Assembly: GCA_040902745.1 (NCBI GenBank)
Contig: JBBDWR010000028.1
Span: forward strand, 124,001 to 188,000
Source of the DNA: JBBDWR01 sp040902745
GTDB taxonomy: Bacteria; Actinomycetota; UBA4738; HRBIN12
Length of the DNA: 64,000 bases
Direction: 5' to 3'
Numbering within the stretch: position 1 is the stretch's first letter; the number at the start of each line of letters is the position of its first letter. Of this stretch, positions 8,451 to 18,520 are shown piece after piece. The translations under genes and the position numbers were made by a program. The notes under the pieces were generated by a model. That model saw nothing but the letters and a program-made list of their open reading frames with translations, was not told where the DNA came from and ran no database searches.

Positions 8451-9767
8451 CTACGCGCGCTCCCAAGCGCTGGTCGCCCGGGCGATGCGCGCTCGGAGCG
8501 CATCCTCGTCGACCCCGAGTACCTGTCCGTTCTCCACGATCGGTTGTCCGCCGACGATCACACGGCGGATCGCGGAGGGCTGCATCGAGTAGATGAGCTG
8601 CTTGTGTGCCGTGGCCGGCGGCTGCATCGACAGATCATCGAGGTCGAGGACCACGAGGTCCGCTGCGTGGCCGGGCGCGATGCGCCCCACCGGCAGGCGG
8701 AGGACCTGCCCGCCCCGCGCCGTTCCGGCCAACAAGACGTCCTCGGCCCGGATCGCGCTCGCGTCGGCGTCCACGGCCTTCGCGAGCAGGGCGGCGGTGC
8801 GCATGTCGTCGAAGACACTCTGCCGGCTGTTGGTGCACCCTCCGTCGGTACCGAGGCACACGGGGATCCCGCGTTCCAACATCTTGCGCAGCGGGGCGAT
8901 ACCGTCGCCGAGGAACGCGTTGGCGCCTGGGTTGTGGACGACCGACGCGCCGCGATCGGCGATCAGGGAGAGATCGTCGTCGTCGATCCACACGCAGTCG
9001 ATCAAAACCGCCCGCTCGTTGAGCACGCCCAGTTGATCGAGATAGTGGACCGGCGAAACCCCGTGATCGGAGATCGTTCGTTCGCGCTCGTACCTTCCCT
9101 CCGCCACGTGGATGTGGAAGGCTTCGTCGAGCTCCTCGGCGAGCGCTGCCCCTTCTTGGATCATGCGCGGGCTCGCGCCGTGGACCGAGTGCGGTGCCGG
9201 TTGCACGAACGCCCGCGTGTCCGCGCGGAACAGATCATGGAGCGCGCGGATGTTCTGCACCGCTAGGTCCGGCGGCTCACGGTAGCGTTTCGGAGCGCCG
9301 GTCCAGTCGTACATCGTCCGCGCCAGCACGATCCGCATGCCGACCTCGCCGGCGGCAGCGATCACGGCACGGGCGTTCTCGATGCCGCCGTCGTTGAGGT
9401 AGAAGAAGTCGGTCACGGTGGTGACCCCTGCCCTGGCCATCTCCGAGAAGTCCAGCAGGGCTCCTGTTGCGATCGAATCGATGTCGAGCAGTTCGGAGAA
9501 CGGGTAGAGGACGCGATCGCGCCACGTCATGAACGGAAGGTCGTCGCCGTAGCCTCGCAGCAGCGCCTGGAACGAGTGCGCGTGGCCGTTGACGGTGCCG
9601 GGAACCACCGCGACATGCCCCCAGTCCTCGATCTCCTCCCCCCCGAACCGTTCCGCCAGCTGGGCGAGGGTTCCGGTGGCCTCCAGCGCCGGGCCGCGCA
9701 TCACGAAGGCGTGGTCCCGGTGGAAGTGGTCCTCTGCGAAGACGAGATCGGCGCGGACGATCGACAT
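8451..9767 (-). CDS. Amidohydrolase, probable formimidoylglutamate deiminase-like
   Basis: A 438-residue metal-dependent amidohydrolase of the TRZ/ATZ and deaminase type. Visible metal and catalytic elements are HAH in NGHAHSFQ, HIHVAEG, a histidine in VVHNPGAN and the aspartate of GTDGGCTNS. The segment ANAFLGDGIAP recalls HutF (ANLGDGIFP), and the MTWRDRVLYPFSE and DFFYLND stretches also resemble that group. The rest resembles S-adenosylhomocysteine or hydroxyatrazine-type deaminases. Its position between hutU and hutH makes N-formimino-L-glutamate deiminase the best guess. The ATG at 9767 gives MSIVRADLVF; upstream sequence to 9851 is Arg-rich and unlike the family. No hutG deformylase, which would complete that route, is visible in the window. 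Confidence 0.7.
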   Translation of the reverse strand: MSIVRADLVFAEDHFHRDHAFVMRGPALEATGTLAQLAERFGGEEIEDWGHVAVVPGTVNGHAHSFQALLRGYGDDLPFMTWRDRVLYPFSELLDIDSIATGALLDFSEMARAGVTTVTDFFYLNDGGIENARAVIAAAGEVGMRIVLARTMYDWTGAPKRYREPPDLAVQNIRALHDLFRADTRAFVQPAPHSVHGASPRMIQEGAALAEELDEAFHIHVAEGRYERERTISDHGVSPVHYLDQLGVLNERAVLIDCVWIDDDDLSLIADRGASVVHNPGANAFLGDGIAPLRKMLERGIPVCLGTDGGCTNSRQSVFDDMRTAALLAKAVDADASAIRAEDVLLAGTARGGQVLRLPVGRIAPGHAADLVVLDLDDLSMQPPATAHKQLIYSMQPSAIRRVIVGGQPIVENGQVLGVDEDALRARIARATSAWERA

Positions 9768-9857
9768 GGACCTGTTCCTATCACGTCTCGGGCCACGCCC
9801 GGCCCGATACCCGGCGACGTGGGCGCAAAGGCCCGGAACACCATCCGGCACCGGGTG

Positions 9858-9863
9858 TAGCCT
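9858..9863 (+). promoter_or_regulatory. -10 box for leaderless hutH (TAGCCT)
   Basis: TAGCCT ends 7 nt before the hutH GTG, so transcription should begin at or within a base or two of the start codon. No Shine-Dalgarno sequence lies between. The same arrangement precedes the genes at 35159, 41302, 45685 and 57069. Confidence 0.6.
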
Positions 9864-9870
9864 TGGCGCC

Positions 9871-11397
<1,527 letters not shown>

Positions 11398-11400
11398 GGC

Positions 11401-12627
11401 TTAGCCGGCGACGCGGGCGCCGCCGATGTAGGTCGCCAGGACCGGATCGTGACCGGGTCGGTACGGCACCTCGCGGAACCCCTCCCCGTCCAGCACCACC
11501 AGATCGGCGCGGAACCCGGGACGCAGTGCCCCGACCCTTCCGCCCAATCCGAGAACGTGTGCGGCGTTCACGGTGCAGGCGGTCAGGGCCGCATGGGGCG
11601 AAAGCCCGTAGAGGACGCACGCGAACGAGATGATCTCGGGCATCGAGGCGATCGGAGCGGTTCCCGGGTTGCAGTCGGTCGCGATCGCCACGGCCGCGCC
11701 CGCGTCGAGCATGCCGCTCACGAGCGGGGGAGTGGCTCGGAGGAGGAAGGTGGAACCCGGTAAGACCACCGCAACCGCTTCGGAGGAGCCGAGTGCGTCG
11801 ATCCCGGCCCGGTCGATGTGGTTGCAATGGTCAATGGATCGGGCGTCGAGTGCGATCGCCGCCTGGCTCGCACCGGACGCGCCGAGCTGATCCGCGTGGC
11901 ACCGCAGCGGTAAGTGCGCGCGGTGCGCCGCCTCGGCAACCGCCTCGAGGTCGCGAACAGTGAAGGCGATGTCCTCGACGTAGATGTCGACGGCGTCCAT
12001 GAGACCTTCCGCGGCGGCGGCAGGGATCAGTTCGTCACACGCGACCCGGACCCACTCCTCACGCGTGAACCCCGCGGGCACCGTGTGGCACGCGAGCAGC
12101 GTCACCACGCAGGTCTGAGGGGCTTGTTCGCCCAGCCTACGGGCCAGCCTGGCCGCTCGCAGCTCCGCCTCCACGGAGAGTCCGTACCCGGTCTTCATCT
12201 CGACGGTGGTCGTGCCGTTGGCAGCCATCTCCTGCAGCAGCTCGAGTGAGAAGGCGAGGATCTCGTCGTCGGGAGCCTCGGCGAACATCCGAGCGCTGCG
12301 CGCGATCCCGCCCTCTCGGTGTTGTTCGCGGTAGCTGCTTCCTGACAGGCGCAGCTCGAACTCATCCGCGCGCCAGCCGATGAACGGCACGTGCGTGTGG
12401 CAATCGACGAAACCCGGGACGACGGTCGACCGTTCGAAGCGTTCCACCGGGAGATCGGCGGGAAGGCCCCCGGGCGGTCCGACGTAGGTGAGCTCCTCGC
12501 CGGCCCACGCAACCGCTCCGGGCGCGTACGTTTCGACCACTTCGAGCTGGTCGCCGCGCCGAGGCGCCGTTCCTGCGGGCGAGACGACGGTTCCAGCCAC
12601 GATCGCCCCGATCCCCGCGGATGCCAT
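11401..12627 (-). CDS. hutI: Imidazolonepropionase
   Basis: Hydrolyses 4-imidazolone-5-propionate to N-formimino-L-glutamate, the third hut step. The 408-residue amidohydrolase has the metal-binding set DCHTHVPF, CHADQLG, HCNHID and ATDCNPGTAP. Substrate-site segments typical of HutI are EMKTGYGLS, TLLACHTVP and the VDIYVEDIAF strand. The ATG at 12627 (MASAGIGAIV) gives the family length. The long upstream extension to 12891 runs into the divergent kinase gene and was rejected. It converges with hutH and diverges from the five-PAS kinase, with 112 bp between the start codons. Confidence 0.96.
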   Translation of the reverse strand: MASAGIGAIVAGTVVSPAGTAPRRGDQLEVVETYAPGAVAWAGEELTYVGPPGGLPADLPVERFERSTVVPGFVDCHTHVPFIGWRADEFELRLSGSSYREQHREGGIARSARMFAEAPDDEILAFSLELLQEMAANGTTTVEMKTGYGLSVEAELRAARLARRLGEQAPQTCVVTLLACHTVPAGFTREEWVRVACDELIPAAAAEGLMDAVDIYVEDIAFTVRDLEAVAEAAHRAHLPLRCHADQLGASGASQAAIALDARSIDHCNHIDRAGIDALGSSEAVAVVLPGSTFLLRATPPLVSGMLDAGAAVAIATDCNPGTAPIASMPEIISFACVLYGLSPHAALTACTVNAAHVLGLGGRVGALRPGFRADLVVLDGEGFREVPYRPGHDPVLATYIGGARVAG

Positions 12628-12739
12628 AGCTGCATGCAACCCTGCCTGATCTCTCGGTGCAACCGCTCCATCAAGGGTGCCGCGCGGGTGCCGATGCTGG
12701 AGGAGGCGTCCGAGGGGGGCGGCGACCGCGAGGAGATAC

Positions 12740-15436
12740 ATGACCGCAGAGGAGAACCCGCTCGAAGGCTTGCCCGAACTGCTGCGAGCGGTGGTCGAAG
12801 GCGCGGGCGAAGGTGTCCTCGTCACGGACGCGGATCTGGAGCAACCCGGGCCCCGGATCCTGTACGCGAACCGGGCGTTCACCGAGATCACCGGTTACGA
12901 AGCGGCGGAGGTGCTCGGCCGCAGTCCGCGACTCCTCCAGGGCCCAAAGACCGATCGTGCCGTGCTCGCACGTCTGCGTTCGTGTCTCGAGCGCGGAGAG
13001 GAGTTCGCGGGCGAGGCGATCAACTACCGCAAGGACAACAGCCCGTTCGTGCTCGCATGGCGCGTGTCGCCGATCCGCGACGACACGGGTCGTATCACCC
13101 ACTTCTTCGCGCTGCAGCGCGACGTGACGCTGCGGCGGGAGGCGGACCAGGCGGCGGCGGGCGCGCAGCGGCGACTCGCGAGCCTCGTCGAGGGTTCACT
13201 CGACATCATCACGATTGTGAACGGTGAGGGTGTGGTGACCTTCCAGAACGCCGTGGTCGAGCGGATCCTGGGCTGGACCCGGGCGGAGGTCGAGGGCCGG
13301 GACGGCTCGTCGATCATCGATCCCGCCGACGGTGCGCCGTTCATGGCCGAACTCGCCGCGCGACCCGACGCGACGGCGGTGACGACGATGCGTGCTCGCC
13401 ACAAGGATGGCTCGTTGCGGTGGCTCGAGGTCCACGGTCGAAACCTCCTGCACGATCCCGACGTGGCGGGTTTCGTACTGACGACGCGTGACGTATCCGA
13501 CTCCCGGACCGCGAGTGCGAGATTGGAACGCGCCACAGTGATGTACCGCGGGCTCGCGGAGCAGATCCCGGCCGTGACCTACATCTGGGAGGTCGACAGT
13601 GACCACATCGGAGAGTCGGCGGACCCGGGTTCGTTCGAGTACGGCTACTACACGAGCCCCCGGATCGTCGATCTGATCGGCTACACGCGCGAGGAATACG
13701 ACGGCCAGCCGTACCTGTGGAAGGACCTGATTCACCCCGAGGACGCGGATCGAGTGCTGACGGCGGCGGATCGCACCGAGCGAACCGGCGATCCGTTCGA
13801 TGAGCAGTACCGGATGCGGCATCGAGATGGGCACTGGGTCTGGGTCCACGACGTCGGAAAGCTGTTCCTTTGCGACGATGCAGGCAACCCCTGGCTCCTG
13901 CAGGGGGTCATGCTCGATATCACCGAGCGCCACCGGGTTCAGGACGAGCTGGAGAGTCTGGAGCGACGGTACGGCAGCCTCGTCCAACAGATGCCGGCGA
14001 CGGTCTACGTGCAGTCCGTGGACAAAGACCCCGAGCGCTTCTACATCAGTCCGCAGGTCGAACAGCTCACGGGATACGCTCCCGAGCGGTTCTCCGACCC
14101 CGACTTCTGGGCAACGATCATCCACCCGGAGGACGCCGAGCGGATCGCAGGCGCGGACAGCAGGTCGATGTCATCCAACGGCTTCTACCGCGAGGAGTAC
14201 CGGATCGTCGATGGCGGCGGACGGGAGGTCTGGATCCACGACGAAGCGGTGCTCCTGTCCGTCGAGGATGGCGAGGAGCCCCTGTGGCAGGGGGTCATGC
14301 TGGACGTGACCGATCGCGCGGTCGCCGAGGAGGGTCTGCGGGACACCCTCGAGCGGTTCCGTGCCCTCGCGGCGAACGTGCCCGTCGGCATCTTCCAGAC
14401 GGACGCTTCGGGCAGCTGTTACTACGTCAACGAGCGGTGGAGCGAGATCAGCGGTCTGCGGTACGAGCAGTCGATGGGATCCGGCTGGTCCGACGCGCTG
14501 CACCCGGATGATCGTGAAGCCGTGCGCCGCGAATGGGAAGAGTCGGCCGCTGCCGGCCACGACTTCCGACAGGAGTACCGCATGATGACGGCCGACGGTA
14601 TGACGCGATGGGTCTTGGGAAGCGCCACGCCTGTCCGAGATGCGCAGGGCGTGGTGACGGGTCACCTCGGTACCATCTCGGATATCTCGGAGCAGAAGCG
14701 CGCGGAGACCTATCTGCGGGAGTCGGTCCACGAGCTTTCGGGGTCGCTCGAGGGGTTGCGCCGAGCCGACGACGAACGACGCGAGCTGCTCGATCATCTG
14801 GTGCGGGAGCAGGAGCAGGAGCGCGCCGCACTCGCCGAGGACATGATCGACGATCCGATCCAGAAGATGGCGGCCGTGAGCCTGCGGGTCGAGACGCTGC
14901 GCAAGGGGTTGTCCGACCCGAAGCAGCTCGGTGCGATCGATAAGCTCGGTCGTTCGGTGGAACAGGCGACGGAGCGTCTGCGGTCGATGCTCTTCGAGCT
15001 CCGCCCCCGCACACTGGATGAGGACGGGCTCGCCGCGGCGCTGCGTGAGTGCCTCCAGCAAGGGGTCTCCGAGGGCGGCCCGCGGTTCGAGGTCTTGGAT
15101 CGCCTGCAGCTCGAACCGCCCCAGCGGATCCGCGCGGTCGCCTATCGGATCGCACAAGAGGCGATATCCAACGCACTTGATCACGCGAAGGCAACGAAAC
15201 TCACCGTCTCGCTCGAGGGCAGAGGTCGCTGGTTCACGACCAAGCTCGTCGACGATGGCATCGGGTTCGAGATCGCGTCCGACGGTCCGGTGCAGCGCCT
15301 CGGTATCGCAGGGATGCGCGAGCGCGCACGGCTCGAATCGGGCACCGTGCGCGTCGAGTCCTCCCCGGGTCACGGCACAACGGTGGAGATCCGCCTGCCG
15401 ATCAACACGCTCGGGGAGCTCGGGCCCCGCGGCTGA
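12740..15436 (+). CDS. Five-PAS histidine-kinase-like protein lacking the phospho-acceptor His
   Basis: An 898-residue cytoplasmic protein with five PAS/PAC modules (about 12-130, 150-265, 270-405, 410-530, 535-660), then a HisKA_3-like helix pair and an intact HATPase_c domain (AYRIAQEAISNAL, VDDGIGF, GIAGMRERA, GTTVEIRLP). In the dimerisation domain the sequence is EDMIDDPIQKM. The aligned position of the paralogue at 4494-6641 is DIHDDSIQKM, so isoleucine 703 replaces the phospho-accepting histidine. The first PAS has a LOV-like frame (GRSPRLLQGP, NYRKDNSPF, RITHFFALQRDV), but proline 63 replaces the flavin-binding cysteine. The ATG at 12740 follows AGGAGA. It may be a pseudokinase or a dimer partner of another kinase. 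Confidence 0.88.
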   Translation: MTAEENPLEGLPELLRAVVEGAGEGVLVTDADLEQPGPRILYANRAFTEITGYEAAEVLGRSPRLLQGPKTDRAVLARLRSCLERGEEFAGEAINYRKDNSPFVLAWRVSPIRDDTGRITHFFALQRDVTLRREADQAAAGAQRRLASLVEGSLDIITIVNGEGVVTFQNAVVERILGWTRAEVEGRDGSSIIDPADGAPFMAELAARPDATAVTTMRARHKDGSLRWLEVHGRNLLHDPDVAGFVLTTRDVSDSRTASARLERATVMYRGLAEQIPAVTYIWEVDSDHIGESADPGSFEYGYYTSPRIVDLIGYTREEYDGQPYLWKDLIHPEDADRVLTAADRTERTGDPFDEQYRMRHRDGHWVWVHDVGKLFLCDDAGNPWLLQGVMLDITERHRVQDELESLERRYGSLVQQMPATVYVQSVDKDPERFYISPQVEQLTGYAPERFSDPDFWATIIHPEDAERIAGADSRSMSSNGFYREEYRIVDGGGREVWIHDEAVLLSVEDGEEPLWQGVMLDVTDRAVAEEGLRDTLERFRALAANVPVGIFQTDASGSCYYVNERWSEISGLRYEQSMGSGWSDALHPDDREAVRREWEESAAAGHDFRQEYRMMTADGMTRWVLGSATPVRDAQGVVTGHLGTISDISEQKRAETYLRESVHELSGSLEGLRRADDERRELLDHLVREQEQERAALAEDMIDDPIQKMAAVSLRVETLRKGLSDPKQLGAIDKLGRSVEQATERLRSMLFELRPRTLDEDGLAAALRECLQQGVSEGGPRFEVLDRLQLEPPQRIRAVAYRIAQEAISNALDHAKATKLTVSLEGRGRWFTTKLVDDGIGFEIASDGPVQRLGIAGMRERARLESGTVRVESSPGHGTTVEIRLPINTLGELGPRG

Positions 15437-15473
15437 CGCGCAGTCTCCCCTCGACGCCTGGCAAGATGCACCC

Positions 15474-15965
15474 GTGCGGGTTCAGCAAGAGATCGGGTTC
15501 GCGGCGCCGTGCGAGATCGTCTGGGAGATCCTCCTCGACTGGGAGGCCCAGGCGAGGTGGATGCGCGACGCGGATCGTGTCGAGGTCCTCTCCCCGATGC
15601 GCCGAGGCGTCGGCACGACGATCGCGGTTCGCACGCGCGTACTCGGCGTGCCGCTGTTCACCGAGCGGCTGGAGGTGACAGTGTGGGAACCGCCGAACTG
15701 CCTCGTGATGGCACATCGGAGTATCCTCCGGGGCTCCGGGACTTGGCAGCTGATGCCCGCAGGCGACGGGTGTCGCTTCCGATGGACCGAGGACGTTGCG
15801 CTCCCTGTTCCCGTGCTGGGCGAGATCGCCCTTCGGACGTACCGACCGTTCCTGCGCTGGCTGATGGGTGGTGCGCTCGGAGATCTCCGTTCCCATATCG
15901 AACGCGAGCGCCACGTCGATCGCGACGTGCCCCGCGTCAGTCGCCCGGACGAACGCTCGCTCTGA
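15474..15965 (+). CDS. SRPBCC (START-like) family protein
   Basis: A 163-residue protein with the ligand-binding helix-grip fold: a first strand VQQEIGFAAPCEIVWEILLDW, then WMRDADRVEVLSP, alternating strands and a long C-terminal helix (RTYRPFLRWLMGGALGDL). Family members bind lipids or polyketides or act as cyclases. Nothing here identifies the ligand. The GTG at 15474 has no ribosome site; a CAAGAT box 6 nt upstream may support a leaderless start. Its last 29 bases overlap the end of the convergent DinB-like gene. The cluster at 23066-24486 carries another SRPBCC protein. Confidence 0.78.
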   Translation: MRVQQEIGFAAPCEIVWEILLDWEAQARWMRDADRVEVLSPMRRGVGTTIAVRTRVLGVPLFTERLEVTVWEPPNCLVMAHRSILRGSGTWQLMPAGDGCRFRWTEDVALPVPVLGEIALRTYRPFLRWLMGGALGDLRSHIERERHVDRDVPRVSRPDERSL

Positions 15966-16476
15966 ACGCCTCCAGCGAGGCCAGGTGCGCACTCGCGTGA
16001 TCGAAGTTCGCCCCCGGAGCGCCCGTGATCCCGCCCAGCATCTCGGCGAGCGTGGGAGCTTCGCGGCCTCGGGTCTCGTAAGGGGCTCGCTCGATCCACG
16101 CGTCGTCGTCCAGACGGCGCATCGCCTCGATCAGCGCGGCATGCGTCTGCTCGGCATCGATGAGAACCGCGTCGAGGGGCAGGGCCGATGTGCGCGCAGC
16201 GGTCTCGGCGTTCAGGCGGTCGACCGCGGGCGCTCCGTCCGCGAACACGTCCTCGATGTGGGGACGCCGGCCCAGTCGCCATCGTTCGAGAGCGCGCAGC
16301 GCTTCGCGCTCCCACGCCGCGAGGTGCCCGACCAGGTCCTTCGCGGACCAATCGCCCCCGCCGATCGTCGCTGGACGCTCGAGGTCGACCGTGTCGATGC
16401 CGTCGATCTGCTCCGCGACGCGGCGATGGCCGCGCTCCAGGAGCTCGATCGCCTCGATGCGAGCCACGATCGTCAT
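15937..16476 (-). CDS. DinB / maleylpyruvate-isomerase-like four-helix protein
   Basis: A 179-residue protein with the DinB-superfamily pattern: helix 1 MTIVARIEAIELLERGHRR, then DWSAKDLVGHLAAWE with the first metal-type histidine, and a C-terminal FDHASAHLASLEAF with two more histidines. Family members bind a divalent metal and several are thiol-dependent transferases, in actinobacteria often mycothiol-dependent. The substrate is unknown. The ATG at 16476 is preferred to one 30 bp upstream because it starts directly at helix 1. The 3' end overlaps the convergent SRPBCC gene by 29 bp. Confidence 0.72.
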   Translation of the reverse strand: MTIVARIEAIELLERGHRRVAEQIDGIDTVDLERPATIGGGDWSAKDLVGHLAAWEREALRALERWRLGRRPHIEDVFADGAPAVDRLNAETAARTSALPLDAVLIDAEQTHAALIEAMRRLDDDAWIERAPYETRGREAPTLAEMLGGITGAPGANFDHASAHLASLEAFRASVRPGD

Positions 16477-16540
16477 GGGTCGGGATGCTAGCGCAGGGCC
16501 GGTCACCGATGCGGTGGCGATACACTGCGACCGCGCCGCC

Positions 16541-16643
16541 GACGTGGCGCCGGGGAGCTCGGTGGCGCCGGGCTGAGAGGCCTGCTATCGAGGGGGGCGA
16601 CCCGCGGAACCTGATCCGGGTAATGCCGGCGGAGGGAGTGCAG
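16541..16643 (+). promoter_or_regulatory. TPP riboswitch (THI element)
   Basis: The conserved THI-box blocks occur in order: CGGGGAGCTCGG (16551-16562), GGGCTGAGAGG (16570-16580), then a variable arm, AACCTGATCCGGGTAATGCC (16608-16627) and GGCGGAGGGAG (16628-16638). This is the thiamin pyrophosphate aptamer. The final GGAGGG block sits just before the permease start, so ribosome access is probably masked directly when TPP stabilises the closing helix. No separate terminator hairpin follows. The regulated gene should be lowered when thiamin pyrophosphate is plentiful. Confidence 0.93.
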
Positions 16644-16649
16644 CGAGGC

Positions 16650-18029
16650 ATGACGACCTCGATCGATCGCGCTGGCGATCCGCGCTCGGACGCCCCCGTC
16701 TCCGCGGACCTCGTCGTGGTTACTTCCGATCGCCGGCTTTCCGGCATCGACATGGCGGTCCTCTGGGGCGATCTGTCGATCGGGATCCTGGTGCTGTACA
16801 CCGGAGCGCTGCTCGTCCCCGCGCTCTCCCTGCAGGATGCGCTGGGAGCGATCGTGATCGGTTCACTCCTCGGCTGCATCCCGCTCGCCGTCGTCGCCGC
16901 TGCCGGGGCCCGCTCCGGGACGGCAACGATGGCGCTGTTCCGCCCGGTGCTGGGGGTGCGAGGCTCCTACCTCCCGTCCGTGATCAACGCGGTCCAACTC
17001 GTGGGGTGGGCCGCCTTCGAGTTCTGGGCGATGGCGGGTGTCGCGAACGCTGTAACCCGTGAGGCCACGGGACGAGATCTGTATCCGGTCTGGCTCGTCG
17101 GGATCGCGCTGGGCTGTACGGCGCTTGCGCTCGTAGGCCCCGTGCGGTTCGTTCGGCGGTGGCTCGAGCGCTTCGGCATCTATGTGTTGCTTGCGGCTGG
17201 AGCCTGGCTCACCTTCCGCGTCCTCACGGTCGGCGATCTCTCCGCGGTCTGGGGAGCTCCGGGGACGGGTGGGCTCGGATTCTGGCTCGGCGTCGACCTC
17301 GTTATCGCTATGCCCGTTTCCTGGCTCCCGCTCGTCGCGGACTACACGCGCTTCTCGACGTCGTCGCGCGGGGCGTTCGCCGGGGTCTTCGGCGGCTACC
17401 TGGTCGGTAACGTGTGGTTCTATTCGCTCGGAGCGCTGCTCGTCCTCCTCGCAGGCTCCCAGGTCGGCGTGCTCGGGATCGGCGACGCGCTGATAGCGCT
17501 GGCCGGCGGTGCGGTCGTGCTGGCGTCCTTGGTCGTCGGCGAGACCGATGCCGCGTTCGCGAACCTGTACTCGGCGGCGGTTTCCGTCGGCAACATCGCG
17601 CCGCGCCTCTCTCGGCGCAGACTGATCGTCGCGATCGCCACGATCGCGTTCGCGATCGCGCTGTTCCTAGGCGAGTCGGCGGAGACGTTCGAGCTGTTCC
17701 TGCTCACGATCGGGTCGGTGTTCGTCCCACTGTTCGGGGTGTTCCTCGCCCACGAGACGATGCGGACCTTCGGGTGGCAACGCTCGGAGTCGAGCTCAGG
17801 CGTGGATGCCGCAGCCGTCGTCGCATGGCTTGCGGGCGTGATCGCGTACCACTGGTCGTCCCCGAGCCCGTTGCCCGGCTGGCAACAGGCGGTCGCGTGG
17901 TTCTTCGAGGACCTGCTGGGCGTTGGGTTCCCGCTCGCGCAGGGCTCGCTCGGGGCGAGCATCCCCGGATTCGTCGTTGCCTTCGTGATCGGACTCGGGG
18001 GGTTCGCCGCGACGCGTCGTACCCGCTAA
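16650..18029 (+). CDS. cytX: NCS1-family permease, CytX-like thiamin precursor transporter
   Basis: A 459-residue integral membrane protein with about 12 hydrophobic segments and the NCS1 cytosine/purine permease pattern (WGDLSIGILVL near the N-terminus, GVRGSYLPSVINAVQLVGW, SWLPLVADYTRFS). The TPP riboswitch immediately upstream assigns it to thiamin metabolism. Known riboswitch-linked NCS1 proteins (CytX) are thought to import hydroxymethylpyrimidine. The ATG at 16650 was chosen. An in-frame GTG at 16638 overlaps the aptamer end and is a possible alternative. No thi biosynthesis gene is visible in the window. The TAA stop overlaps the stop of the convergent cupin-like gene by 3 bases. Confidence 0.85.
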   Translation: MTTSIDRAGDPRSDAPVSADLVVVTSDRRLSGIDMAVLWGDLSIGILVLYTGALLVPALSLQDALGAIVIGSLLGCIPLAVVAAAGARSGTATMALFRPVLGVRGSYLPSVINAVQLVGWAAFEFWAMAGVANAVTREATGRDLYPVWLVGIALGCTALALVGPVRFVRRWLERFGIYVLLAAGAWLTFRVLTVGDLSAVWGAPGTGGLGFWLGVDLVIAMPVSWLPLVADYTRFSTSSRGAFAGVFGGYLVGNVWFYSLGALLVLLAGSQVGVLGIGDALIALAGGAVVLASLVVGETDAAFANLYSAAVSVGNIAPRLSRRRLIVAIATIAFAIALFLGESAETFELFLLTIGSVFVPLFGVFLAHETMRTFGWQRSESSSGVDAAAVVAWLAGVIAYHWSSPSPLPGWQQAVAWFFEDLLGVGFPLAQGSLGASIPGFVVAFVIGLGGFAATRRTR

Positions 18030-18373
18030 CCGTCTGGCGTGATCGCGATGCCCGGCCGAGGAGGCGGGGCGGCGATCATCAACACGACGGCCGGTTCCCC
18101 CGAGGCGTTCGCGAGGGTGAGTTCGTCGCCCGCGGGAACGACGGCGCAACCCCACTGCCGGATCCGTGCTCGCCCCTTGCCGACCTGTGCGGCCACCTCG
18201 CCGGCGAGCACCACGACGATCGCATCTGAGTTGCTGTCGCCGACCGGACCGAACCGTTGGGTCTCCTGGAGGCACACCACCTCCGACCACAGATGGTCGG
18301 TCTCGAACAGGTCGTGGCGGGCCGGTTCGTCCGGAGCGAAGTGGACGAGGTCCCTGATGTCGGATGTCTCCAT
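18026..18373 (-). CDS. Small cupin-like protein
   Basis: A 115-residue protein with a single predicted beta-barrel of cupin type: an EVVCLQETQRFGPVGDSNSD entry strand, AIVVVLAGEVAAQVG and VVPAGDELTLANASGEPAVVLMIA. The metal-binding histidines of classical cupins are largely absent, so it may be a binding rather than a catalytic barrel. The start at 18373 (METSDIRDL) is the longest and fits. It converges with the permease gene; the two stop codons share three of the four bases CTAA at 18026-18029. The function is unknown. Confidence 0.65.
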   Translation of the reverse strand: METSDIRDLVHFAPDEPARHDLFETDHLWSEVVCLQETQRFGPVGDSNSDAIVVVLAGEVAAQVGKGRARIRQWGCAVVPAGDELTLANASGEPAVVLMIAAPPPRPGIAITPDG

Positions 18374-18467
18374 GCCTCCAGCCTAGCCGGGCGCCGCCTC
18401 TCGGACGGCGACGATCGCCCCGCAGGGCAGGCTGAACGGGGGACGGTCGCTCGATACGGGGCCTGGG

Positions 18468-18473
18468 TAGACT
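18468..18473 (+). promoter_or_regulatory. Probable -10 box of pepA (TAGACT)
   Basis: TAGACT followed by TGGCGCC closely resembles the hutH promoter (TAGCCTTGGCGCC). A start about 7 nt later leaves a leader of about 40 nt with the GGAAGGGGAG ribosome site before the GTG at 18521. Confidence 0.45.
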
Positions 18474-18520
18474 TGGCGCCCGCATCGCCCGGCCGAACGT
18501 TTCCGGAAGGGGAGTCAACC

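Noticed and set aside
12740..13130. Blue-light LOV photoreceptor kinase
   Set aside because: The domain frame is LOV-like, but the required cysteine is replaced by proline, so it cannot be called a photoreceptor.
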